DNA from: Orrella sp037026685
GTDB taxonomy: Bacteria; Pseudomonadota; Gammaproteobacteria; Burkholderiales; Burkholderiaceae_B
NCBI RefSeq assembly: GCF_037026685.1
Contig: NZ_JBANET010000004.1
Location: 244,260 to 308,259, forward strand
DNA: 64,000 nt
Direction: 5' to 3'
A program made the translations under genes and the position numbers. The stretch's first letter is position 1; each line of letters begins with the position of its first letter. Below the pieces are notes generated by a model that saw only the letters and a list, made by a program, of their open reading frames with translations, had not been told where the DNA came from and searched no databases. Positions 26,362 through 36,101 of this stretch are shown piece by piece.

Positions 26362-27644
26362 TTCGTAGCCTCGAAAGTCGGGTTGAGGTCGACTACCCCG
26401 CCAAACCGGCTTGGCCCGTCGCCAATGATCTCCAATACCTCCGCATTGATGATGTTCAGCAGGTAGCGGTCGAACGCGCCTGCACCCCCGCCCCCGGCAG
26501 CCACGCCGATGCACAGGCCGTATTGCCCGACCTGCAGCGGCAGCTTCATCTTGAACGATACCGAGCAGTATTCTCCTTTTTTCAGGGAGACGGGCTCGCG
26601 GTTCATCGCATGCGAATTGCTGTTGAAGATGGATATCGCAAGATTGTTTCTGATCGATATGCCGAAATAGAGGTCATCCAGGTCGGTGAGAGCCTGGATC
26701 GTGTAGCGAATCAGGACCGTATCCCCGATGGTTACCGAAATGGTGGGTTCGCCCCTTGCGTTAAATACGGCAAAATCGGTCAGTACCACTTCCTGCGTAT
26801 CGATCTGTGCGTGCGTATCGCGAAATCCCTTTACCGGCTTGCCGCTGGCATGCTTGGATCCTTGGCCCGTGCCCGCAGACCGCTTGTCGGAGCCTGCGGA
26901 CGCCTGGTTGGCTTTCTCCAGCAGCAGGCCGTTATACCGGTCGATGACAGTTTCCGGGTTGCCTATCATCGAGATGCTACCGTTTTCCATCAGGATAGCC
27001 CGGTCGCACAAGGCCTTGATGGAGGTCGCGTCATGCGAGACGAACAGCAGGGTGGTGCCTTGGTTCAGAAATCCATGAATGCGGTTGAAGGCCTTTTGCG
27101 AGAAGTATCGGTCGCCTACCGACAAGGCCTCGTCGACGATCAGAATATCGGGCCGTACCGCAGTTGCCACGCTGAACGCCAGCCGGACCTGCATGCCGCT
27201 GGAATAGATGCGCACCGGCTGGTCGATGTAGTCACCGATCTCGGCGAACGCTTCGATGTCGGGCATCAGACGGCCGATCTCCTCGGCGGAATAACCTAGG
27301 AGCTGCCCGGCCATGAACACGTTCTGCCGTCCAGTGAAGTCCGGGTGAAATCCCATTCCTAGTTCGAGCAGAGCCGCGATGCGGCCGTTGATCTGGACGC
27401 TGCCGGTGGTGGGACGGGTCGTGCCCGTGATGATCTTGAGCAAGGTGCTCTTGCCTGCGCCGTTGACGCCCACGATGCCCACCGCCTCGCCTTGTGCCAC
27501 GGTGAAATCGATCTCTTTGAGTACCCAGTGCAACTGATGGCGCGGCTTGCGCACGGGGCTGAGCCATTCTTTCAGGCGCGCCCAGCGGGAGGGGTACTGT
27601 TTGTAGGCTTTGCCCAGGCCGGTGACGGTAATGCTGCTGCTCAT
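26358..27644 (-). CDS. wzt: O-polysaccharide ABC exporter ATPase with carbohydrate-binding tail
   Basis: 428 residues. The N-terminal ATPase has Walker A GVNGAGKST (59-67), signature YSSGMQVRLA (~147) and Walker B ILIVDE (167-172). After a low-complexity linker (~245-275) comes a C-terminal beta-sandwich of ~150 residues, as in Wzt of E. coli O8/O9a, where it recognises the methylated or phosphorylated chain end. The WbdD-like capping enzyme encoded nearby fits this. Start overlaps the wzm stop by one base. Energises polysaccharide export across the inner membrane. Confidence 0.93.
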   Translation of the reverse strand: MSSSITVTGLGKAYKQYPSRWARLKEWLSPVRKPRHQLHWVLKEIDFTVAQGEAVGIVGVNGAGKSTLLKIITGTTRPTTGSVQINGRIAALLELGMGFHPDFTGRQNVFMAGQLLGYSAEEIGRLMPDIEAFAEIGDYIDQPVRIYSSGMQVRLAFSVATAVRPDILIVDEALSVGDRYFSQKAFNRIHGFLNQGTTLLFVSHDATSIKALCDRAILMENGSISMIGNPETVIDRYNGLLLEKANQASAGSDKRSAGTGQGSKHASGKPVKGFRDTHAQIDTQEVVLTDFAVFNARGEPTISVTIGDTVLIRYTIQALTDLDDLYFGISIRNNLAISIFNSNSHAMNREPVSLKKGEYCSVSFKMKLPLQVGQYGLCIGVAAGGGGAGAFDRYLLNIINAEVLEIIGDGPSRFGGVVDLNPTFEATK

Positions 27645-28441
27645 CAGAGTTCATCCACCATTTCGCTTGCATGCTTGCGGAACAGCCAGAACCCCAACAG
27701 GCAGAACGCGACGGCAAGCACCCCGGGCAGCACCAGGTTCTGCCACGCCGGCCATTTGCCCTGCACCAGTATGGTCTGGCAGGCCTCGAGCAGGTTGGCC
27801 ATGGGATTCAAACGCATGAGGCGCTGCGCGATGTTGGGCAGGATGCTGATGGGGTAGACGATGGGTGTGGCCCAGAACCAGAAGTTCAGCACGATGCCGA
27901 ACAGTTGACCTACGTCGCGAAAGAAGACGTTCAGCACGCCCAGGGTCATGCCCAGGCCGATCGAGAATGTCACGAGCACCAGCAGGATGGGAATCAGCCC
28001 CAGAATGGGGATGCCGGGAAAGTTGCTGGTGATCAGCAGGAATGCCGTAAACAGCGAAAATATAATCGCAAAGTTGACCAGCGAGCCGATGGTGACGACG
28101 ATCGGCAGACACAGGCGGGGGAAATTGAGCTTCTTGAGCAGGTTGGCGTTTTCTATGAAGGTGTTCTGCGCGCGCGAGGTGATTTCCGAGAACAGTCCCC
28201 AGTGCAGCAGTCCGGCGCATAGGTAGATGCTATAGCTGAACGTGCCGGTGGCATCAGGCAGGCGGGCGCGCATGACCTGGGAGAAGATGACCGTGTAGAT
28301 CACGATCATCGCTAGCGGTTGCAGCACAGGCCAGGCGGCGCCCAGCAGGGAATTGCGGTATTTGGCCTGGAATTCGCGGCTGACGCTGCCCTTGATGAAA
28401 CCCCTGTAGGCCCAGACGGCCTTGAACATGTTAATGACCAT
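27644..28441 (-). CDS. wzm: O-polysaccharide ABC exporter membrane subunit
   Basis: 265 residues, six membrane helices, ABC-2 permease fold of the Wzm/KpsM/TagG family. Typical parts are GSVSREFQAKYRNSLLGAAW near the N-terminus, RAQNTFIENANLLKKLNFPR, and the final RKHASEMVDEL. It forms the channel with Wzt. The ATG overlaps the manC stop by one base. Codons are somewhat richer in A/T than in flanking housekeeping genes. Confidence 0.93.
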   Translation of the reverse strand: MVINMFKAVWAYRGFIKGSVSREFQAKYRNSLLGAAWPVLQPLAMIVIYTVIFSQVMRARLPDATGTFSYSIYLCAGLLHWGLFSEITSRAQNTFIENANLLKKLNFPRLCLPIVVTIGSLVNFAIIFSLFTAFLLITSNFPGIPILGLIPILLVLVTFSIGLGMTLGVLNVFFRDVGQLFGIVLNFWFWATPIVYPISILPNIAQRLMRLNPMANLLEACQTILVQGKWPAWQNLVLPGVLAVAFCLLGFWLFRKHASEMVDEL

Positions 28442-29877
28442 CAGGCGCGACCGTACACATCCTCGAACCGGACGATGTCGTCTTCGCCCAGGTAGTCCCC
28501 GCTTTGCACTTCGATCAGCACCAGGTCAATCACGCCGGGATTCTCCAGCCTGTGCTTGTGCCCGGCCGGGATGAACGTCGATTCGTTGGTGTTGAGCAGC
28601 AGGTCCATGTCGTTGTTGATCACGCGGGCCATGCCGTTGACGACGATCCAGTGCTCGCTGCGGTGGTGGTGCATCTGCAGTGAAAGAGAGGCCTTGGGCT
28701 TGACCACGATGCGCTTGATCTTGAAGCGTTCGCTTTCTTCCAGGACAGTGTAGGTGCCCCAGGGCCGGTGGACCGTGCTGTGGACCAGATGGGCGCTATG
28801 GCCCGAGCGCTTGAGTTGGCTGACGATGTGCTTGACGTCCTGCGCCTTGTCCTTGTGGGCGATGAGCAGCGCATCGCTGGTGTCCACCACGACCAGGTCT
28901 TGCACGCCGACCAGCGCCGCAAGCCGTTCGGTGCTGCGCACGTAGTTGTTGCAGGCTTGATGCAACAGGACTTCGCCTTCGATATGGTTGCCTGATTCGT
29001 CTGCCGGGATCAGCTCGCTGACCGCGTCCCAGGAACCGATGTCGCTCCAGCCTATCGAGCATGGGATGGTGGCCACTTGGTCGGAGCGCTCCATCAGGGC
29101 ATAGTCGATGGAAATGTCGGGCACGTGGCCGAACTGTTCGGCATCAAGGGTGATGCTGGCATAGTTCTTCGATTGGGCCAGGCGCGAGGCTGCCAGAGTC
29201 GCCTGTACGGATTGCAGCACGTCGGGGGCATGCCGGGCCAGTTCGGCGATGACTGTGCCGGTGCGCAAGCAGAACATACCCGAGTTCCAGAGGAAATTGC
29301 CCGCTTGCACATACATGCGGGCCGTTTCCAGGTCTGGCTTTTCCACGAAGCGCTTGACGCGAAAGCCGTGTTCGAGCGGGGCTTGTGCGTCGCATTCGAT
29401 GTAGCCATAGCCAGTTTCCGGTCGCGACGGCTCGATGCCGAAGGTGACCAGGTAGCCTGCGGCGGCCAGCTTGCTGGCCTGCCCCACGACAGCCTTGAAG
29501 CCGCTTTCGTCCGACACCAGGTGGTCGGCGGCCAGCACCAACAGGATGCTATCGTCGCCGTGCTGCGATTGGGCATGCAGCGCGGCGGCCGCCACAGCGG
29601 CGGCGGTATTGCGGCCGAAGGGCTCCAGCACGTAGCTCAGGGCAAGTTCGGCCGTGGGCACCTGCTTGTACTCGTCCTCGGTCTTGAACAGCAGTTCGCG
29701 ATTGGTGACGGTGATGATTTCGACCACGTCTTCCAGCGCAGCGGCGCGGCGGAATGTTTTGCGGATAAGGTTGTCGCCGTCCGGCAAGGGCATGAACGGC
29801 TTGGGATGCGTCTGTCGCGAAACGGGCCAGAGACGGCTGCCGACGCCGCCGGACATGATGACGGGAATAAGCTTCAT
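28441..29877 (-). CDS. manC: Mannose-1-P guanylyltransferase / mannose-6-P isomerase
   Basis: 478 residues, type II bifunctional enzyme. The N-terminus has the pyrophosphorylase loop GGVGSRLWPVSRQTHPK. The C-terminal cupin (from HRPWGTYTVLEE) includes the metal-binding HHHRSEHWIVVNG and is the phosphomannose isomerase half. It makes GDP-mannose, apart from the phosphomannomutase step, for which no gene is seen in the window. First gene of the leftward manC-wzm-wzt-GT operon, 76 bases downstream of holA, so read-through from the leuS-lptE-holA transcript is possible. Confidence 0.95.
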   Translation of the reverse strand: MKLIPVIMSGGVGSRLWPVSRQTHPKPFMPLPDGDNLIRKTFRRAAALEDVVEIITVTNRELLFKTEDEYKQVPTAELALSYVLEPFGRNTAAAVAAAALHAQSQHGDDSILLVLAADHLVSDESGFKAVVGQASKLAAAGYLVTFGIEPSRPETGYGYIECDAQAPLEHGFRVKRFVEKPDLETARMYVQAGNFLWNSGMFCLRTGTVIAELARHAPDVLQSVQATLAASRLAQSKNYASITLDAEQFGHVPDISIDYALMERSDQVATIPCSIGWSDIGSWDAVSELIPADESGNHIEGEVLLHQACNNYVRSTERLAALVGVQDLVVVDTSDALLIAHKDKAQDVKHIVSQLKRSGHSAHLVHSTVHRPWGTYTVLEESERFKIKRIVVKPKASLSLQMHHHRSEHWIVVNGMARVINNDMDLLLNTNESTFIPAGHKHRLENPGVIDLVLIEVQSGDYLGEDDIVRFEDVYGRA

Positions 29878-29953
29878 CGAGATCCTTGTTGTTCAGGTCT
29901 AGGACTGTCTACCCAGTAGCCAGCCGCTGCGGACATGCCGGAAGAGGGCAGCA

Positions 29954-31036
29954 TCAATACGCATTTTTGAGGATTTTACCCGGCTGCCGAGCGCCAGAAG
30001 CCGCCGCCACCCGCAAGGCCAGCCTGAGCATTTCTTCCCAGGGATCGGCCAGTCGCCCGGGCACTTTCAGCCCTTTGACCAGCCGGTCCACGTCATGGGC
30101 GTGCTGCACGGCCAGCGGCCATGCCTGGGCGGGAACGCGGGACAGCGCCTGCAGCGCCAGGCGCTCGTGGTTGCCGAAGAAGCGCAGCCGGCGCATCAGG
30201 CCGTTGACGTCCTGGCCGCCGGCACGGGCCTCGGCCAGGCGCGCCAGCGAGCGGATTTCCTCGCCCACGGCCCACAGCACCAGCGGCAGCGCCTCGCCTT
30301 CGGCCCGCAGGCCTTCGAGCATGCGCACCACCCGCGGGGCGTCGCCGGCCAGCATGGCGTCGCGCAGGCCGAATACGTCGTAGCGGGCGACGTTCATGAC
30401 CGCCCGCTCCACGTCCTCGGCCGCAATGGGGCCTTCGGGGTAGAGCAGGCCCAGTTTCATGATCTCCTGGTGGGCGGCCAGCAGGTTGCCTTCGACCTTG
30501 TCGGCGATCCATTGCTGGGTCGCGGCATCGACGCTTTGGTTCTGCCGGGCCAGGCGCTGGGCGATCCAGCCGGGCAGGCGGCTGCGGTCGATGGTGGGCA
30601 CTTCGACGAAGGCGGCGTGCGCGGCCAGCGCGCCGGCCCATTTGCTCTCGCGCGTGGCGCGGTCGAGCCGGGGCAGCGACAGCACCACCACGGTGTCCGG
30701 ATCGGCCTGGCCGCGCGAGGCCTCGGCCAGTTGCGCCAGCGTCTCGCCGCCGGTCTTGCCGGGCTTGCCCGACAGCAGCTTGATCTCGAGCAGCTTGCGC
30801 TCGCCGAAGAGCGAGACGCTTTGTGTCTCGGCGGCCACGGCGCCCCAGTCGCTGCGCGCGTCCATCACCAGCGTGCGGCGTTCGGTATAGCCCTTCTGGC
30901 GTGCGGCGGCGCGCAGGGCGTCCAACGCCTCCGTGACCAGCAGCGCCTCGTCGCCGGTCACGCAATACAGCGGCGCGAGCGTGGCGGCTTGCTGCGGCGA
31001 CTGGATCAGGCGGTCCGCCTCGATCGGCTGGGGCAT
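29954..31036 (-). CDS. holA: DNA polymerase III delta subunit
   Basis: 360 residues. Matches HolA, the clamp-loader delta subunit that opens the beta ring: LAPLYCVTGDEALLVTEALD at the N-terminus, GKTGGETLAQL, and the helical C-terminal collar domain (FGNHERLALQALSRVPAQAW). It lies 7 bases after lptE in the conserved leuS-lptE-holA order. Confidence 0.95.
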   Translation of the reverse strand: MPQPIEADRLIQSPQQAATLAPLYCVTGDEALLVTEALDALRAAARQKGYTERRTLVMDARSDWGAVAAETQSVSLFGERKLLEIKLLSGKPGKTGGETLAQLAEASRGQADPDTVVVLSLPRLDRATRESKWAGALAAHAAFVEVPTIDRSRLPGWIAQRLARQNQSVDAATQQWIADKVEGNLLAAHQEIMKLGLLYPEGPIAAEDVERAVMNVARYDVFGLRDAMLAGDAPRVVRMLEGLRAEGEALPLVLWAVGEEIRSLARLAEARAGGQDVNGLMRRLRFFGNHERLALQALSRVPAQAWPLAVQHAHDVDRLVKGLKVPGRLADPWEEMLRLALRVAAASGARQPGKILKNAY

Positions 31037-31043
31037 GGGCGGA

Positions 31044-31700
31044 TCAGTAGCGGCTGGGCCGCGATCCCAGGGTGGGGGGCTGGTCCGGCGCGGCTGGCCT
31101 GTCGGGTCCCGTCTGCGGCGCGGGCGCAGCCACGGCAGGGCCCAGCGTTTCGGCGTCGGGATTGGCCCTGAGGTTCTCGATGGCCAGCGTGACGTCGGGC
31201 GCGGTCAGGCGACGGACGATGCGCGCGACCAGGGAGCGTTCCATGTCCTCGAACAGTGTCTGGGCCTCCTGCTGCTTGGCCTGCAGCACCTGGTCGTCAT
31301 ACGGCATGTCGCGCACGGCCGTCAGCGTCGTGTCGGGCAGGATCACCCTGCCCCGGTCGTCCACCAGCCGAAAGACGTAGCGCACCGTCAGCTCGTATTC
31401 CTCGACCCGGCCATCCGGGTTGAGCGAGACGTCCCGCTCGCCGCGGCTGCGCGCCACCTCGACGAACGAGGCCTGCGCTTCCTTGGGCGTGGCTACCAGC
31501 CGCGTGTTGGGCGAACTGGCCTGCAGCGCGCGCCGCAGGTCCGCCCCGAACCGGGTGTTGTCCGGCGTCCCGATGTACAGCGTCTCGAGCGGCATCGGCT
31601 GCGCGCCGCGCAGCGCAAAGCCGCAGCCGGCCAGCATGGCCAGCAGCGCCACGCCGGCAAGGCGGGGCAGGAGAGCGGAAAGGGACAGGGAGCGAACCAT
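31044..31700 (-). CDS. lptE: LPS-assembly lipoprotein LptE
   Basis: 218 residues. A lipoprotein signal peptide ends at LAGC (Cys26), followed by the LptE motif GFALRGAQPMPLETLYIG. LptE plugs the LptD barrel and helps insert LPS into the outer leaflet of the outer membrane. A Pro-rich tail of ~40 residues closes the protein. The start is 10 bases after leuS ends, giving the usual leuS-lptE-holA operon. Confidence 0.93.
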   Translation of the reverse strand: MVRSLSLSALLPRLAGVALLAMLAGCGFALRGAQPMPLETLYIGTPDNTRFGADLRRALQASSPNTRLVATPKEAQASFVEVARSRGERDVSLNPDGRVEEYELTVRYVFRLVDDRGRVILPDTTLTAVRDMPYDDQVLQAKQQEAQTLFEDMERSLVARIVRRLTAPDVTLAIENLRANPDAETLGPAVAAPAPQTGPDRPAAPDQPPTLGSRPSRY

Positions 31701-31710
31701 GGGAGAGACC

Positions 31711-34374
31711 TCAGCCTACGACGTTGACCAGCTTGCCCGGCACCACGATAACCCGTTTCGGGGGGCGGCCTTCGAGATAGCGCGCCACGGCCTCGTGCCC
31801 GGCCGCCTGGGCTTCGATGTCCTGGCGGGCGGCGCCGTTGGGCACGCGCAGCGAGCCGCGCAGCTTGCCGTTGACCTGCAGCACCAGCTCGATCTGCTCG
31901 GCAACCAGGGCCGCTTCATCCACCTGCGGCCAGGGCGCGTCGAGCAGGTCGCCATAGACGCCGGCATAGCCCAGTTCGCGCCAGAGCAGCCAGGTGATGT
32001 GCGGCACGACGGGGTAGAGCACGCGCAGCAGCACGCCCAGGGCCTCGGCCAGGGCCGCGTCGGCCTGCGGCCCCTCGGGCAGCTGGGCGCCGTCGATGGC
32101 GTTGAACATCTTCATGCAGCCCGAGACCACGGTGTTGTACTGGATGCGCTCGTAGTCGTAGTCGGCCTGCTTGAGCAGGGTGTGGATTTCGCGGCGCAGG
32201 TCCTTGGCCGCGGCCGGCGCGTCGGCCGCGTGCACGGGGACGCCGGCGGCCAGGGCGGCCTGCACCCGGGCCTGGCGCGCATGGCAGGCCGACCACAGGC
32301 GGCGCAGGAAACGGTTGGCGCCTTCCACGCCGGAGTCGGACCATTCGAGCGTCTGCTCGGGCGGGCTGGCGAACATGACGAACAGGCGCGCGGTGTCCGC
32401 GCCCTGGGTGTCGATCAGCGATTGCGGGTCCACGCCGTTGTTCTTGGACTTGGACATGGTGCCCACGCCGCCGTAGTCCACGGGGCTGCCGTCGGACTTG
32501 AGACGGGCGCCGACGATGGCCCCGCGCGCGTCATAGGTGTTCTCGACTTCTTCGGGCCAGAAGTACTCGACGCCGCCCTGGGGCGTGCGCCGCGAGTAGA
32601 TGTGGTTGAGCACCATGCCCTGGCACAGCAGCCGGGTGAAGGGCTCGTCGAACTTGAGCAGGCCCAGGTCGCGCATGACGCGGGTCCAGAAGCGGGCGTA
32701 CAGCAGGTGCAGCACGGCGTGCTCGATGCCGCCGATGTACTGGTCCATGGGCATCCAGTAATCGTTGCGGGCATCGACCATGGCATTCGGGTTGCCGGCC
32801 GAGGCGTAGCGCATGAAATACCAGGACGAGTCCACGAAGGTGTCCATGGTGTCGGTTTCGCGGCGCGCCGGCTTGCCGCAGCGCGGGCACTGGCAGGCCA
32901 GGAAGGCCTCGTGCCTGGCCAGCGGGTTGCCGCTGCCGTCGGGGATGAGGTCTTCGGGCAGCACCACCGGCAGGTCTTTTTCGGGCACCGGCACCGGGCC
33001 GCAGTCCTCGCAATGGATGATGGGGATGGGCGTGCCCCAATAGCGCTGGCGCGAGATGCCCCAGTCGCGCAGCCGGAAGGTGGTCTGCTTCTCGCCCAGG
33101 CCCAGCGCGGCCAGGTCGGCGGCTACCGCATCGACCGCCTGCGCGTGGGGCAGGCCGTCGTACTTGCCCGAGTTGACCGTGCGGCCGACCTGCTTATCGC
33201 CATACCAGTCCTGCCAGGCCTGCAGCGAGAACTCGCGGCCCGGCGCCTCGATCACCTGGCGGATCTCGATGCCGTACTTGCGGGCGAAGGCAAAGTCCCG
33301 CTCGTCGTGGGCCGGCACGCCCATGACCGCGCCGTCGCCGTAGCTCATGAGCACGTAGTTGCCCACCCAGACCGGCACCGGCTGGCCGGTCAGCGGATGC
33401 GAGACGGACAGGCCCAGCGGCATGCCTTCCTTTTCGCGGGTGGCGATTTCGGCCTCGGTGGTGCCGCCCTTGCGGCACTCCTCGATGAAACGGGCGATCC
33501 CGGGCTGCCCGCGCGCGGCCAGTTCGGCCAGCGGGTGCTCGGGCGCGACCGCGCAGAAGGTCACGCCCATGATGGTGTCGGCGCGCGTGGTGAAGACATA
33601 CAGGCGCCCGTCCTGCACCAGCCGGCCCTGTTCGTCGCGGATCTCGTGCGGGAAGGCGAAGCGCACGCCTTCGCTCTTGCCGATCCAGTTCTCCTGCATG
33701 ACGCGCACGCGCTCGGGCCAGCCCGGCAGGCCGTTCTGGACCGGATCGAGCAGTTCCTGGGCGTAGGCGGTGATGCCCAGGTAGTAGCCCGGGATCTCGC
33801 GCTTTTCGACCGGCGCGCCCGAGCGCCAGCCGCGCCCGTCGATGACCTGCTCGTTGGCCAGCACCGTCTGGTCGACCGGGTCCCAGTTGACGATCTGCGT
33901 CTTGCGGTAGGCGATGCCTTTTTCCAGCATCTTCAGGAACAGCCACTGGTTCCATTTGTAGTATTCGGGATCGCAGGCGCACATTTCGCGCGACCAGTCG
34001 ATGGCCAGCCCCATCGCCTTCATCTGCTTCTTCATGTAGGCGATGTTGTCGTAGGTCCATTTTGCCGGCGGCACCTTGGACTTGATCGCGGCGTTCTCGG
34101 CCGGCATGCCGAAGGCGTCCCAGCCCATGGGCATGAGAACGTTGTAGCCGCGCATGCGCAGCTGGCGCGCCATCATGTCGTTGATGGTGTAGTTGCGCAC
34201 GTGGCCCATGTGCAGCTTGCCGCTGGGGTAGGGCAGCATCGAGCAGGCGTAGAACTTGGGTTTTTCGCTGCCGTCGGCGCGCTTGGCGTGCTCGACGACG
34301 CGGTAGGCGTCGCGGGCCTGCCAATCGGCTTGGGCGGCGGCTTCGACGGCATTGGGTTGATAGCGTTCCTGCAT
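31711..34374 (-). CDS. leuS: Leucyl-tRNA synthetase
   Basis: 887 residues from MQERYQPNAV. Class I aminoacyl-tRNA synthetase motifs are clear: HMGH at 55-58 (PYPSGKLHMGHVRNYT) and the KMSKS-loop version TMSKSKNNGVDP at ~640. The editing domain lies between, and the zinc-site cysteines are visible in CQCPRCGKPA. The frame extends seven codons upstream, but the chosen ATG matches known LeuS N-termini. It heads leuS-lptE-holA. Confidence 0.97.
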   Translation of the reverse strand: MQERYQPNAVEAAAQADWQARDAYRVVEHAKRADGSEKPKFYACSMLPYPSGKLHMGHVRNYTINDMMARQLRMRGYNVLMPMGWDAFGMPAENAAIKSKVPPAKWTYDNIAYMKKQMKAMGLAIDWSREMCACDPEYYKWNQWLFLKMLEKGIAYRKTQIVNWDPVDQTVLANEQVIDGRGWRSGAPVEKREIPGYYLGITAYAQELLDPVQNGLPGWPERVRVMQENWIGKSEGVRFAFPHEIRDEQGRLVQDGRLYVFTTRADTIMGVTFCAVAPEHPLAELAARGQPGIARFIEECRKGGTTEAEIATREKEGMPLGLSVSHPLTGQPVPVWVGNYVLMSYGDGAVMGVPAHDERDFAFARKYGIEIRQVIEAPGREFSLQAWQDWYGDKQVGRTVNSGKYDGLPHAQAVDAVAADLAALGLGEKQTTFRLRDWGISRQRYWGTPIPIIHCEDCGPVPVPEKDLPVVLPEDLIPDGSGNPLARHEAFLACQCPRCGKPARRETDTMDTFVDSSWYFMRYASAGNPNAMVDARNDYWMPMDQYIGGIEHAVLHLLYARFWTRVMRDLGLLKFDEPFTRLLCQGMVLNHIYSRRTPQGGVEYFWPEEVENTYDARGAIVGARLKSDGSPVDYGGVGTMSKSKNNGVDPQSLIDTQGADTARLFVMFASPPEQTLEWSDSGVEGANRFLRRLWSACHARQARVQAALAAGVPVHAADAPAAAKDLRREIHTLLKQADYDYERIQYNTVVSGCMKMFNAIDGAQLPEGPQADAALAEALGVLLRVLYPVVPHITWLLWRELGYAGVYGDLLDAPWPQVDEAALVAEQIELVLQVNGKLRGSLRVPNGAARQDIEAQAAGHEAVARYLEGRPPKRVIVVPGKLVNVVG

Positions 34375-34458
34375 GGCGGTCCGGGCGTGCGGCAAAAATG
34401 GGTCGAAGGCCGCGCGCTCGCGCGGCCAAAGCTCTTGATTATAGAAGTAGCGGCGCGG

Positions 34459-35691
34459 CTAGGGTTGCCCGGGCGGCGGCAGGGCGGGCACCCGGGCCGC
34501 GGGCGAGCGCCATTCGTAGGCCAGGGCGGCCAGCGCCAGGGCCGCGCCGGCCAGGCATACGCCCGTCCAGCCAGCGTGTTCGTAGAGGGTGGCCGACAGC
34601 AGGGATCCGGCCGCCCCGCCCAGGAAGTACACCGTCATGTAGGCGGCGGTCAGCCGGCTGCGGGCATCCGGGCGGATGCGGTACAGCGTGCTCTGGTTGG
34701 TCACGTGCACCACCTGGATGGCCATGTCCAGCACCAATACGCCGGCCACCAGCGCTGCCAGCGAGACTGGCGCCAGCGCCAGCGGCGCCCAGGCGGCCAG
34801 CAGCATCAGCAGGCCCCAGCGCGTCAGCCGGTTGCCCAGCCCCCGGTCGACCAGGCGGCCGGTGCGGGTGGCCGCCAGGGCCCCGGCGGCCCCGGCCAGG
34901 CCCATCAGGCCGATGGCCGTGTCCGAATAGCCATAGGCCGGCCCGGCCAGCAGGAAGGTCATGGCGGTCCACAGCACGCCGAACATGGCAAAGACCAGTG
35001 CGCCCAGCAGGGCGCGGGCGCGCAGCAGGGGCTCCTGCACGAACAGTTCGCCCACCGAGCGCAGCAGGCTGGGATAGGACAGCCGTTCGGCGCTGCGCGA
35101 GGCCGGCAGCACCCGCCACAAGGCGGCGGCGCACAGCACCAGGGCGCCGGCGGCCAGCCAGTAGACGGTGCGCCAACTGCCCAGGTCGGCCAGCGCGCCG
35201 GCGGCCGTGCGCCCGAGCAGGATACCCAGCAGCAGGCCGCTCATGATGGTGCCCACCGCCCGGCCGCGCTGGGCCGGCCCGGCCAGCGTGGCGGCATAGG
35301 GCACCAGCACCTGGGCCACCACCGAGAGCAGGGCGGTGATGGCCGTACCGGCAAAGATCATGGCGGGCGCTTGCGCCGATGCGGTCAGCAGCAGGCCGCA
35401 GGCCGACAGCAGCGTCATCAGCACGATCAGCCGGCGCCGCTCCAGCAGGTCGCCCAGGGGCACGAGCAGCAGCAGGCCCAGCGCGTAGCTGAGCTGGGCC
35501 GTGGTCACGATGGCGCCGGCCCGCGCGGTGGACAGGCCGAACTCCAGCGAAATGGTGTGCAGCAGCGGCTGGGCGTAGTAGTTGCTGGCCACCGCCAGGC
35601 CGGTGGCCACCGACATCAGCACGATGACGGGAGTGGTCAGGCGGGAGGGGGCGGGTCCTGCGGGGCTTGCGGCATCTTGGCCCATTGTCAT
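34459..35691 (-). CDS. MFS transporter
   Basis: 410 residues, about 12 membrane helices. The loop after helix 2 reads VPLGDLLERRRLIV, the MFS motif A region, and NYYAQPLLHTISLEFGLS in helix 1 is typical of the YgaY-like group of MFS proteins of unknown substrate. It starts ~85 bases downstream (in map order) of leuS and its start overlaps the end of the HEPN gene by 4 bases. Probably an efflux carrier. Confidence 0.85.
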   Translation of the reverse strand: MTMGQDAASPAGPAPSRLTTPVIVLMSVATGLAVASNYYAQPLLHTISLEFGLSTARAGAIVTTAQLSYALGLLLLVPLGDLLERRRLIVLMTLLSACGLLLTASAQAPAMIFAGTAITALLSVVAQVLVPYAATLAGPAQRGRAVGTIMSGLLLGILLGRTAAGALADLGSWRTVYWLAAGALVLCAAALWRVLPASRSAERLSYPSLLRSVGELFVQEPLLRARALLGALVFAMFGVLWTAMTFLLAGPAYGYSDTAIGLMGLAGAAGALAATRTGRLVDRGLGNRLTRWGLLMLLAAWAPLALAPVSLAALVAGVLVLDMAIQVVHVTNQSTLYRIRPDARSRLTAAYMTVYFLGGAAGSLLSATLYEHAGWTGVCLAGAALALAALAYEWRSPAARVPALPPPGQP

Positions 35692-36101
35692 GGACCTGGC
35701 CTGCGCGGCTCTGAATTGCGTTGCTCCTGGGGCAGCTTTATTTTCCGCTCGACCACAGAAATAAACCGTTCGGTTTCCTGTACGATCTTTTGGGCGGTAT
35801 CAAGATCGACGCTTTCGTCAGAGTAGTCCGCAGCAAGGCGAACCGTTTCCGCCCATTTCAAGGAACGGCCGGTCTCGGTTGAAATAATGCCGGTTTTCAC
35901 GAAATGTTCGCTAAACGCCGCAAGCGTTCCCTTGTGTGTTTTCCCTTGCGGCACTCCAGCAGAAATCAGCGCCGCTTTGGCTGCATCGAACATTGCGTAA
36001 TACGCTCTGTTCACGGCTCCGTCAGGATCGCCATCATCAAGCAGGGATTGGGCCGACATCGCTGCGCGCTTTGCCTTTACCATCAAATCAGATGAGCTCA
36101 T
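35688..36101 (-). CDS. HEPN-domain protein of an MNT/HEPN pair
   Basis: 137 residues, all-helical HEPN (UPF0332-like) protein. The core DPDGAVNRAYYAMFDAAKAAL is characteristic. In active HEPN RNases an R-x4-6-H pair cuts RNA; here R32 is present but the position six residues on after the spacer is D39, not His. The start ATG overlaps the MNT stop (ATGA). Together they resemble a HepT-MntA-type toxin-antitoxin. The DNA is clearly lower in GC than both flanks, suggesting transfer. Confidence 0.8.
   Translation of the reverse strand: MSSSDLMVKAKRAAMSAQSLLDDGDPDGAVNRAYYAMFDAAKAALISAGVPQGKTHKGTLAAFSEHFVKTGIISTETGRSLKWAETVRLAADYSDESVDLDTAQKIVQETERFISVVERKIKLPQEQRNSEPRRPGP

Noticed and set aside
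31420..35826. A 1468-codon plus-strand frame opposite lptE, leuS and the MFS gene
   Set aside because: It is the complement of well-recognised genes and its protein is Gly/His/Gln-rich without any family motif.
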